From Bimastos eiseni (taxonomy: Eukaryota; Annelida; Clitellata; Crassiclitellata; Lumbricidae): a stretch of DNA of 64,000 nucleotides. The translations under genes were made by a program, and so were the position numbers. The notes under the pieces are model-generated. The model did no database searches. It saw only the letters and a program-made list of their open reading frames with translations, and was not told the DNA's origin. The stretch is taken from contig OY365806.1 of the NCBI GenBank assembly GCA_959347315.1, forward strand, positions 39,002,903-39,066,902, given 5' to 3'. Positions 55,474 through 64,000 of the stretch are shown one piece after another (within the stretch, counting starts at the first letter, position 1; each line of letters starts with the position of its first letter).

Positions 55474-56225
55474 TGTCGCGGGTTCCACACTCGCCACTCC
55501 TTCTTCTTGATGACGAGAGTACCCGCTAGTTCTTTCCTCTATCACAAAGCTCAGAAACACGACACACATGATGGTTTATAATATGTATATTTAATGCTAG
55601 ATATACGCACCACTCATCCTATCTACGCTTACTGGAGTTATTAGTATCTTTTTAGAAATGTTTCCCTGGTTTACGTTAGAAACGGGATTCCCAACTACGT
55701 TGATTACCCTTATCGTCAGAACGACCTAGCGTCTCCCCCAGTTCCGAAACAAGTTCCTGTTCTATTGCTTGCTACGCTATATGAATCCTTCTAGAGGCGA
55801 TTTCCTTCGTCATCCCAAATACAAAACTCGTATCTCTATTGGACGACAGGTCACCTACAGAAACCATTACTAAACTCTGATTGGTTGGGTCTTGGCGTCC
55901 CTAGCGTAACGTTAGATCCCTGTCAAACAGCCGGTCCAGACCAAATTTTCAACTGATTCATGAATTTCTTGTCTGTGGATCGTAGAAATGGAAGGGGCAG
56001 TCGTTTCTGACATCTGCCTCGAGGTGTCGGGTTTCGTTGTTTGACACCCCGTTGATCTTTGCATAATCCTCGCCGTCTGTATTGAGGCCGTTTGCTTCAG
56101 GCGAAGCCCATTGATATCTCCCATCTCATGTGTCGGGTAGACACTTCATCAGTAGTCCTCCTACGCCTCTGCTGTCGATCGATGACTTTTATATAGCGCC
56201 CTCATCCAGAGTGTCGCGCGTCACA
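55474..56225 (-). mobile_element. Solo LTR inserted in the gypsy RT
   Basis: On -: TGTGACGCGCGACACTC start (56225) and ...CCCGCGACA end (55474), matched TG...CA ends. Flanks ATAGG (55469-55473) and ATAAG (56226-56230) form a 5-bp duplication with one change. TATATAAAAG box at about 56196-56187 on -. 752 bp. Confidence 0.85.
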
Positions 56226-57868
56226 ATAAGCATCCGATTTTTAAAATCAACCGTGAAAGAATTGATGTAACGATAATCACAAGCCAGTCGTAATGATCCA
56301 TCTTTCTCTTTGACAATTACCAACGGACTTGCCATACGACTTGAAGAAGGCTAATTATCCCTTCTTGCAACATTTCTTTGATTTGCCTTTCAACTTCAGG
56401 TCGGTATATCAAAGGAATTCGATAAGCTGCAAACTTCCTTTCTCGAAAATCTGGTTTCAGTTCAATAACATGTTCTACCAGCGTACATAATCCAGGTTTT
56501 TCTGAAAATCTATCAATGTATTTGTTCAACGCATCCAACAGTTGTTTTTGCCGAAGCAACGTTAAACGATGAACTTGTTCTGGATGAAAATTAAAATGTT
56601 TTTCTTCAATAGCCTCTGCACTTTTAAATGGAATTTCAACCACTGAACCAAAATCTCCATCTTTTTCAACAATCCATCCGAAACTCAATGCTCTTGTAAT
56701 ATACTCTCTGATTTTATTTGCATGTACAATCTCTCTTTCATCGTTTCCCATATCCACCAAATAAGAATACTTTGATCTTCGCTCAATGATAGTACATGGA
56801 CCATGCCATTGAGATAATAACTAGTTTGTTGACGTTGGATACAATACAATGACCTGTTCACCAACTCTAAGCTCTTTATGCTTTGCTCTCTTGTTGTACT
56901 GATTCGTATATTGAAGTTGTTTCTCTCTTGCATGAGTTTGAGCATATAATAGGTTTTTTTTCCAAGTTCTCTTTAAGTTCTTTGAGGTATTTCTCTGGCT
57001 TAATTCAAACGTGAGGTGGTAAATTAATTTATCTTGTCCAACTTTCCTTTAAAATGGCACGAGGACAGCGTGGAATTTTTCCATACACCATTATATAAGA
57101 AGCTACTCCTGTTGTCGCATTTGGCACTTCACGCATTGCCCATATAGTAATAATAATTATCTTATGCCATCTTCTTGGGTTGTCCACGATAACATGATGA
57201 ATCATCTTTTTGAAGGTTTGATTCCATCTCTCGACTAATCCAACAGCCTCCAGATGACCTGGCGTATCAAATACTGAACTACATCCAAACAATGAAAAAA
57301 TTCTCTTGTCACACTTGCTGTAAAATGTGTTCCTTGGTCGCTTGTTATGATTGACGGTACTCCAGCATTTGAGAATAACTCCATCAAGGCTTCACATACA
57401 ACCTTTGCAGTTAATGTTTCAACAAGAACGCTGCGGGCCATCGCGTGCAAGAGTCCACAATACACAAACAATACTTATGGTCTGCCGATGACGTAGGCAT
57501 GATTGGGCCAATCACATCCATTGTCATTTTTCTGTAAGCCACTTCTTCTCTTGGAGTTGCAACAATTGGAACCCTGTCCATCACCAAACTTCTTTTCTTT
57601 GACATTTCTCACATGACTTACAGAATTTTTCAATGTCTCTTCGCATCTTTGGTTATGCAAACGACCATTCAATTCTTTCTCTTGTCTTTTCTTCTCCTAG
57701 ATGACCACCAAATGCTGATTCATGAGTTAACTCCATAACTTTAAGTCTCCTCTCTTTCGGAAACGCTAGCTGGTATATTACCTTATCCAAGATCTTGTGT
57801 TCTCGATGTAACAAGTCGTTCTTCACTTTGAGCTTTGACTCTCTCTCTCCTGTGCTAAATGCCACCAT
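56226..57868 (-). pseudogene. Gypsy integrase followed by RT N-terminal block
   Basis: On -: zinc-binding part (THESAFGGHLGEEKTRERI, then CKSCEKCQRK), DDE core with Asp in MTMDVIGPI, Asp in IITSDQGTHF, Glu in VERWNQTFKKM, then a GPY/F-type C-terminal domain (RVGEQVIVLYP, QWHGPCTI). The same frame runs on into the RT lead (EHVIELKPDFRERKFAAYRI, EVERQIKEMLQEGII). Frameshifts near 57640, 57450, 57270, 57030 and 56830. All catalytic residues can be read in pieces. Confidence 0.85.
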
Positions 57869-57869
57869 G

Positions 57870-58484
57870 ATTTCAACGATTCATCATCCTTCTGTTGACT
57901 CTCAAACTTCTTTGCATCTTTCATCTGAAACTTCTGTTCTTCCTGCATCTCTTCTTCTCTCCACATGTTCATGTCTTATGGATAAAACAAATCTTCGTCC
58001 TCATCGCTTTCCTCTGTATCATTAATTTCCTCATTCTCACATGCATCCATTGCATGTCTATTCATTTCTTCTGGCGTTATTCCATCGGACCGTATTACTT
58101 GTGATTCTTCATCTTCGATTTCTCTTTTACTTTCACTTTCTGTTTCCTTCTCTTCTTCGACCTCTGCAACTGCCTGCTTCCTACTCTGCTGTCTTGTCAT
58201 CATCGTCATTTTCACCATGGTTTCCTCTGGCAAGTCTTTCAACTTTACCTGCGGAATTGCTCATAATTCTGCTATTATTTCTGGATGTACCAGAAATTTC
58301 TCTGTACTCCCCATGTTTGATATACTTGCACACATCAAAGTAATATATGGTGTCAACGAACACTTGCTTCCTTGTAACGGATAATTGTTCTCCTTGACGT
58401 CCAGCCTTTACCAGCCTGACGCTTTATGCTGTCTGTAGACATTTTCTTAATGTCTGCTTGCCTCTCTTCACTTAATTTCTCCAT
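57870..58484 (-). pseudogene. Gag-like/acidic leader region of the gypsy copy
   Basis: On -: ATG at 58484-58482, MEKLSEERQADIKKMSTDSI, a short basic region, then VFVDTIYYFDVCKYIKHG and a highly acidic segment (EVEEEKETESESKREIEDEE). No zinc knuckle or DTG/DSG protease motif seen. Frame changes at about 58370 and 57980. Confidence 0.5.
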
Positions 58485-58739
58485 TTTACTTACTTACTTT
58501 CTTTGTCAAAATAAAACTTGGACGGTGATTTTGTTTGGTGCCGAAGAAACAATTTTTATACCTCTCCTCTTGAACGTCTTTGCCTTCGGATTATCTGTCG
58601 TCGATTCACAGCGAACGGAGAAGAAAATGTCTCTCATTCGTAAATCAACTGAAAATACGGATGAATATAATCTCCAGTCAAAACTCCTTGAAAATATCCA
58701 GCAAAATTCCTTGAAAATATTTACCAAAACTCCTTAAAA

Positions 58740-59095
58740 ATCGCCAGTAAAACTCTTTACAGCAAAACTCCGACAATCAATCTCCAACAGTTAATCTCCA
58801 ACAGTTAATCTCCGACAGTAAATCTCCAACAGTCAATCTCCGACAGTAAATCTCCAACAGTCAATCTCCGACAGTAAATCTCCAGCAATCAATCTCCAAC
58901 AGTAAATCTTCAACAGTAAATCTCTCACTGAAAATCTCCAACAGTTAATCTCCGATAGTAAATCTCCAACAGTCAATCTCCAACAGTCAATCTCCAACAA
59001 TCAATCTCCAACAGTAAATCTCCAATAGTATATCTCTAACTGTAAATCTCCAACTGTAAGTCTCCAACAGTAAATCTCCAACTGTCTCTTCGGAT
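58740..59095. repeat. AATCTCCAACAGT minisatellite
   Basis: About 25 diverged 13-14-bp units (AATCTCCAACAGT, AATCTCCGACAGT). Tandem without spacers, so not a CRISPR. Confidence 0.92.
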
Positions 59096-59517
59096 ACAAT
59101 GAATTTGTATCCCGCCGCCGCCACCAAATAAATGTCAACCCGCTTTCTCTCGCTCCAGCAAACGGACCAACATTCAGATTTCGCCACCTTCTCTAACTAT
59201 CGATCGACTGTTTAAGCTGTATATCTAATCTAAAGAAACAACTGCGATTCCTTTTAACTTTTCTTATTAGTTTCAACCAAAAATATCATCCAACACGAAT
59301 TGCAATTATCAACGAGAGCAGCACACAATGCTAGAACTCCATAAGACTAAACCGAACGCACGACAACTAAAAACTATCTACTAGTCAGCAGCACTCTAAA
59401 AAATTCGCGCGCAATCTGACATCAGCACAGTTGCGATACAGTCGAATACAGCAGCTGCGGCTAGCGCCTACAAATCGATCGGCGCAGCGCTCACGCCTTG
59501 CACTAAAGATATCCTGA

Positions 59518-59521
<4 letters not shown>
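59096..59521. other. No gene recognised
   Basis: Sequence between the AATCTCC minisatellite and the TA repeat. Possibly 5' LTR remnants of the gypsy copy; no matched end found. Confidence 0.4.

Positions 59522-59556
<35 letters not shown>
59522..59556. repeat. (TA)n microsatellite
   Basis: About 17 uninterrupted TA units. Confidence 0.95.
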
Positions 59557-59560
<4 letters not shown>

Positions 59561-59644
59561 ACGAATCAAACGACTTAAACTATGCATTGTCCAAAATACG
59601 TTTACAATAGACATTGGGCATTTACAGTCCACCGTAGAAGAATT

Positions 59645-59767
59645 GCCCCCGAATGACCTGGCGTATCAAACATCGGACTACATCTCATCATTTTCAAAAA
59701 TTCTCTTAGCAGGCTCGCTGTAATGTTCGTTCCTTGGTCGCTTGTTGTTGCAATGGTAGGACTACTC
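59645..59767 (-). pseudogene. Gypsy integrase fragment
   Basis: Homologous to 57245-57365 (shared GACCTGGCGTATCAAA and TTCCTTGGTCGCTTGTT). Covers the region around the second catalytic Asp; cut on the right by the element at 59768. Confidence 0.8.
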
Positions 59768-60382
59768 CAATGGGGCACCCCGACAAAAGAGCACCGACAA
59801 AAGAACGTCCAGACAGTTTTAAATAGAAGTTGGACTAATAAAATGAATTCTAGCTTAATTGGAAGCTGGATAAATGAGATGAATCTTGTTTATTTAAATG
59901 CTGAAGCGATGAAAAAATGCTGTTATGCTAAAGGCTGGATCGAAGAAAATATTTCCGTAAGAGGGGGTGCTAGATTCATATTTTGAAAAGAACCATGCTT
60001 AACTGGAAGCTGGATTGATGAAAGGAATCATACAATCCAACTTCTAGTTAAACGCGTTCTTTTTGTTAATCCTGCATCCATTTTTTAACGGCACTGTTTT
60101 CATCAATTAGGCTTCTAGTTAGACACAATTATTTCATCAGTCCATTTTCTTGTTAAACAGGTTCTTTGCGTCAATCCCGCTTAAATTTAAACGGCATTCT
60201 TTTCATCAATCAGGTTTATAGTTAGATAGAATTATTTTCATCAGTTCAGATCAGAGTTAAACAGAAATGTTTTCATCAATCCAGCTTCCATTTATGCATA
60301 AATCTTTCATCAATTCAATTTCCATATTAGGAAGAATTATTTCCATCAATATGTCGGGTTCTTATGTCGAGGCGCTCCATTG
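59768..60382. mobile_element. TIR element with CATCAAT..CAGCTTCT units
   Basis: Inverted ends CAATGGGGCACCCCGACA and CAATGGAGCGCCTCGACA (reverse of 60382 inward), each followed by AAGARCxCCGACA-like second copies. Inside are about ten ~45-55-bp units in two opposed orientations (AACTGGAAGCTGGATTGATG versus CATCAATCCAGCTTCC). Links the minisatellites at 37105 and 42290 to a mobile family. Confidence 0.6.
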
Positions 60383-61184
60383 TATAACTTGCGTTCTTGA
60401 AGATTTTTGTGGTGTCTAAATCTGGCACCGTGCATTTTTGCTTTTTCTCGACTTAAAACTAAACTTATACAATATCTGGAAGGACCATCGAAATGATCGA
60501 ATGGCACCTAGTGTTAATAGACACGACGTAAAACAGAATTATTACATCATTATTATTAATAAAATTCTTTCATTCCACAGGTGCGATAGTCAGATAAAAA
60601 ATAGACAGGGGCCGCATTGGCATTTTGTGGCAAATTGGTTGCACTGTAAAGGGTCGTTCATAAAGGACGTCAGCAAAACCCACTACGTTTAACCTCTCCC
60701 TTGTCCGCATTCCTGCTTAACCTCTGCCATCTCTGCGGATTTCCGCATCACGCATGTATCAGCTACCAATGCAACTGCTCATATTTGACTAACAATTTAG
60801 ACTTACTACAATATGTAATAACTAAAAACAATTAAACTAATAAAACTATCGTCAATGTAATATAAATATCCGATTTTGTAAGTCACATATTGTTACTAAA
60901 ATTAATGTAACAAAAGTAATGTTTACAATCCGCCTTCATATTCAATTCCCGTCTGTACATTTCAGCAATTGTGTTTTGTTTGGTTTGCGGAAGTGCAGCG
61001 GCGTAAGTATGGTCCTATTTAAAAAATTATAATCGGAGCACGCACACAGGGCTGAAATATAATTCAGGCTATGAGCTTGGCCATGGGGGCCTAGGGGCCT
61101 GGATGTCATCCAATCGGCTTTACCTAAACTCCCTAAAAACTCAATGTGGTTGGCTTGGCACTGCTAACAGCTCTCTCATTCACC
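60383..61184. other. No gene recognised
   Basis: AT-rich; one 84-codon frame (60438-60692) without pattern. Confidence 0.5.
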
Positions 61185-61665
61185 AATCAATCAATTCATT
61201 TTATTGTTCACCGACAAAATAGCATACAGTCACGGAAATAGTAGTGTAAATAATCATGCAGTGAGCAAGAGAAACCCCACAAGAACGAACCGCTACACTA
61301 GCGGCCGCCCAAGTTCAAGATTAAATTAACCTAGAAGTATATATATATATACATATATATATATCTTATAGTAAATATATATACTATATATTTACTATAT
61401 GCTATACTATGCATATACTATATATATAAATATATATATATAGTATTCATACAGTTTTTTCCGTGTACCATATACTAGCAACGAACATAATCATCATTTC
61501 ATAACAAGTAATGTCGTAACAACATGTAACTTTAATCATTCAGTAAGAAAGTTGTTAGGTTATTCTTAAACTGGTGTAATGATGACATATTAGTTAGGTG
61601 GATAGGTAGCGTGTTCCATAGGGACGGACCAGATGTGTAACGATGTTTCTAAAGATAGGGGCATA
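61185..61665 (-). mobile_element. LINE 3' end
   Basis: On -: LWNTLPIHLTNMSSLHQFKN, LTTFLLND stop, the standard C-terminus of CR1/L2-type ORF2, then a 3' region interrupted by a TA-rich palindromic stretch (61338-61445) and an ATTGATTG-type tail at about 61200-61185. Confidence 0.7.
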
Positions 61666-61924
61666 AATCTGATAATATTGCGTGGAGCGTAAAGCATGTT
61701 TTTGCCCCCCACATTTTGAATTCCCCTCCCCCGATATTAAGAAATTGGGGCGGCACAAATTATCTCAACAAAAGTCATCTTGTCATAATAATCTATAGAA
61801 ATAAGAAATGCAAGATGACTTTAACGTATACACTATATACTTAATAGCAATATTTTGTACAATATACAGCAAAATTTCATGCGAATTATTCTTTTCCACC
61901 ATTAATACGCTTGAGTTGCAGTGT

Positions 61925-62105
61925 AGTGGTGATTAGTGAAGCCGGATTGATGGAAGTTGAGGAGTGAATTCGAGGAGAGATAGTCATTGAGCCGGGTGAG
62001 GACGATTCTATCAGTCAATTTACATGTAGATCGAAGGGAGAGATTGGAGATCGGACGGTAGTTAGCCAGGTTCTCCTTGTCAAGACTTGCTTCTTTGAGA
62101 AGGGA
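61925..62105 (-). mobile_element. LINE RT fragment
   Basis: On -, about 60 open codons: LKEASLDKENLANYRPISNL, SLRSTCKLTDRIVLTRLNDY, SGFTNHHYTAT, the RT finger region of CR1/L2-type LINEs. Confidence 0.75.
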
Positions 62106-62138
62106 TAAGACGAGACAGTGTTTACTTCGTCATCATCA

Positions 62139-62850
62139 TCATGCATCATGGCCGCATCGCCCGTAGATGTCCGATGCCACTTTTACCAGGTTTTTCCACT
62201 GCTGTCGATCCACTACAGCGTGTGTAAGTTCTTGTAGTGACTTTTTCGTCCAGTAAATGATGTCATCCATCCACTCCCCGTGCGGCCGTCCTCTTTTGTT
62301 TGTTCCCTCCATTCTGCCAAACATTAGAGTCTTTATCTTCCTTTCATCGCTCATTCTGCAAATGTGTCCAAATAACCCCAGCTTCTTTTTACTATTCTTG
62401 CATTAAGGTTTCCTTTATATCGATTCGTCTGTACAGTTCCGCGTTGATCACTTTCTGTGCCCATCCCATTCTTAATATTTTCCTATAGTATTTTCTCTCA
62501 AAGGCTAAGACTTTCTCTTTCATGTCTTTTGTCACCACTCAGGTCTCGCATTCGTACAGCATGCTGCTGATCACGCAAGTGTGTAGGACCCTTGGTTTTG
62601 TTTCTTAGCGTATACTTCTGCTTTTCCACACTTTTCCATCGCTTTTAGTGTCGCTGTTACCTTTGCGGTTCTGGCTTCAATCTCCTTCCTGCAACCAAGA
62701 TTATACGTCATGTTGCTACCCATGTAAGTGAATTTTTATACGCTTTCCAGTTGGGTTCCATCCATAATCAACCTGCATGTCGGGCTCTTTTCTCCTGAAA
62801 CCACAGTTTTTTTCTTGTCTAAGTTCATTTCTATTCCATATCTTTTAACC
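62139..62850 (-). mobile_element. LINE ORF2 C-terminal fragment (RTE/Jockey-like type)
   Basis: On -: KKTVVSGEKSPTCRL, EIEARTAKVTATLKAMEKCG, then, after shifts, GLFGHICRMSDERKIKTLMF, GRPHGEWMDDIIYWT, LQELTHAVVDRQQW, stop at 62139. This is the post-RT region of a different LINE clade from those at 45479 and 61185. Confidence 0.75.
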
Positions 62851-63159
62851 TTTACTTACCATAGGGAAATTGTCAGAAGAAAGCTAAAGATTGATGATCT
62901 TAGTGATTACAAAAATCAGGAACGAGGCACAATCCTTTATGAGAGATGTGGGGATGGGATCAAGTTCGCATTACTTGTTGGGGAGAGAATTCAACAGGAA
63001 TAATACTTCTATTTCAGTGGCAGGAGAGAGCATTGAGAGTGATGACTATGGGGAAGGAGGATTAAGGTTGGAAGCGGGCAGTGGATAAGTGCTGCAGAAG
63101 TTGGAGGGAAGAAGAAATTGTAGTGTGAAACGAAGTGGTGAGATTTTGTCTGAGACTAA

Positions 63160-63440
63160 TGTGGCGTTCCAGCTCGCCCGGACAGTGTTGACTCCATCTT
63201 GCTGACACGTCTAGAGTCGCTCGAGTCACTTCCTTATCAAATCTCAATGCCGATTGGTTGCTCACTATATCTACCAGGGTTATCGCTCTCACCAGGAGAG
63301 ATACAGGATGGGCCTCTTCTCTAAGAAAGGTAACACTGTTCGAATTAGCCACGAGGTCTGACTCTGCCTATTCCAAGGTCGCCGGATGGGCAACGTTCTG
63401 AGGATGGCCGTACTCAAACAGGGTTCGTAATCACGCCGGC
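63160..63440 (-). mobile_element. Partial second copy of the 49577 LTR-like unit
   Basis: Starts TGTGGCGTTCCAGCTCGCCC and follows 49577-49860 (shared CGAGTCACTTCCTTATC, GGGTTATCGCTCTCACCAGG, TCTCTAAGAAAG, GTCGCCGGATGGG). Similarity ends before the minisatellite. Confidence 0.7.
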
Positions 63441-64000
63441 AAGAGTCTTTCTCGCCTTGCCTACCTTCGAAGCTAATAGCCTCTTCTTCCTCTCTAACTG
63501 ATGTTGTACCATTCAGCATATTGTGACTCTGAAACTATCGCCAATAAGGGACACCAAACGTTCTCTTAAGTTACGAGGTCCAGATATACTTGAAACAAGC
63601 CTCTAAGTAATTTCGGCCAAGACATTTTCGGCAGCTAAATTCAACGTCTTGTACACCTAGACATTACTGTTCTCAACTCTCTAAACTCTGTCGTCCCAGA
63701 CACTTCCAGTCTCACAGCTCTTCGTCATGTCATGCTAGACACTTAGCTATCACGCCTTCTGCTCAACACGTATCTCTCGGTCTATTTCCGTGTACGGCAT
63801 AACGGCCCCACAAGTATATTTTGTCATGCACCACAATTGAAGGAATAAGTTCCCGTCCTCTGTGTTGGCAGTTACCCACCAACACTGATATATTCTGCTT
63901 CGATAAAAATGACACTGAGCTGGTATTAACGGACTCTGACAGTGAAAGTCTTCTGTCTATGACCTTCGCTATCTGCACAAAGATCTTCGATTCGACCTAC
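63441..64000. other. No gene recognised
   Basis: Short frames on - without family pattern; no repeat identified. Confidence 0.5.

Larger units (their letters stand above)
54430..58484 (-). mobile_element. Ty3/gypsy element with integrase upstream of RT (Gmr1-like order)
   Basis: Blocks on - in order: gag-like acidic region (58484-57870), integrase (57868 to about 56760), RT N-terminal block (56600-56226), a solo LTR insertion (55474-56225), RT palm and RNase H (55473-54430). Integrase and RT follow each other in one frame (56760-56317), so the order is original and not a junction of two elements. This order characterises the Gmr1-like branch of Ty3/gypsy, described from deuterostomes. Confidence 0.8.

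Noticed and set aside
58536..58550. Primer binding site (TGGTGCCGAAGAAAC)
   Set aside because: It is on the + strand, opposite to the gypsy copy beside it, and no LTR end abuts it.
58740..59095. CRISPR-like array
   Set aside because: Units are contiguous and diverged with no unique spacers, in a eukaryotic context.

Overview
This is a stretch of animal nuclear DNA, not a bacterial or free-viral genome. It holds tRNA-headed SINEs, several LINE remnants, Ty3/gypsy pol fragments, solo LTRs, hAT-type elements with 8-bp target duplications, minisatellites, and one splice-acceptor-led open exon. The fragmented gypsy element with integrase upstream of reverse transcriptase, the repeated TAGGCCTA-type words and the abundant Polinton-like elements suggest a marine invertebrate, perhaps a deuterostome. 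That taxonomic guess is weak.

The left 28 kb is a nest of virus-like, self-synthesising (Polinton/Maverick-type) elements. Outer element B1 occupies 1-3113, 11213-11572 and 25690 to about 28250. It runs off the left edge and is interrupted twice. First, an 8.1-kb Polinton (element A, 3114-11212) with about 740-bp inverted repeats carries an IAP-type RING gene, packaging ATPase, chromodomain integrase, penton-like, core-like, major capsid and adenain-like protease genes, but no DNA polymerase. Second, a 14.1-kb element (B2, 11573-25689) of the same family as B1 sits inside the B1 polymerase gene. It has AG...CT ends and a 6-bp target duplication (GTCTTT/GCCTTT). B2 carries a PLA2-like + integrase + chromodomain fusion, ATPase, penton-like, membrane-active, capsid, SAP/NUMOD1-like and protease genes and a protein-primed family B polymerase. 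Late genes are on + and the replication genes on -. Every core gene is broken by stops, shifts or insertions, so these are fossils. A hAT-like element sits in each polymerase copy.

From 28 to 36 kb the main feature is a 2.9-kb open exon (30680-33585) encoding a basic, low-complexity protein with a lysine-rich tail. It runs into about 2 kb of polypurine minisatellite built on GGTAAGG. From 36 to 43 kb there are remnants of a transposase-like gene, a third hAT copy with a perfect 8-bp duplication, a degraded gene of a widespread invertebrate family, a SINE and minisatellite-bearing elements. At 43.1-48.5 kb two inverted clusters of about 150-bp AGGTCA-rich repeats are split by a LINE. From 48.8 to 64 kb there is gypsy, LTR and LINE debris, including the INT-before-RT gypsy copy at 54430-58484 with a solo LTR in its RT.

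I see no intact RNA gene, CRISPR array or bacterial-style operon.
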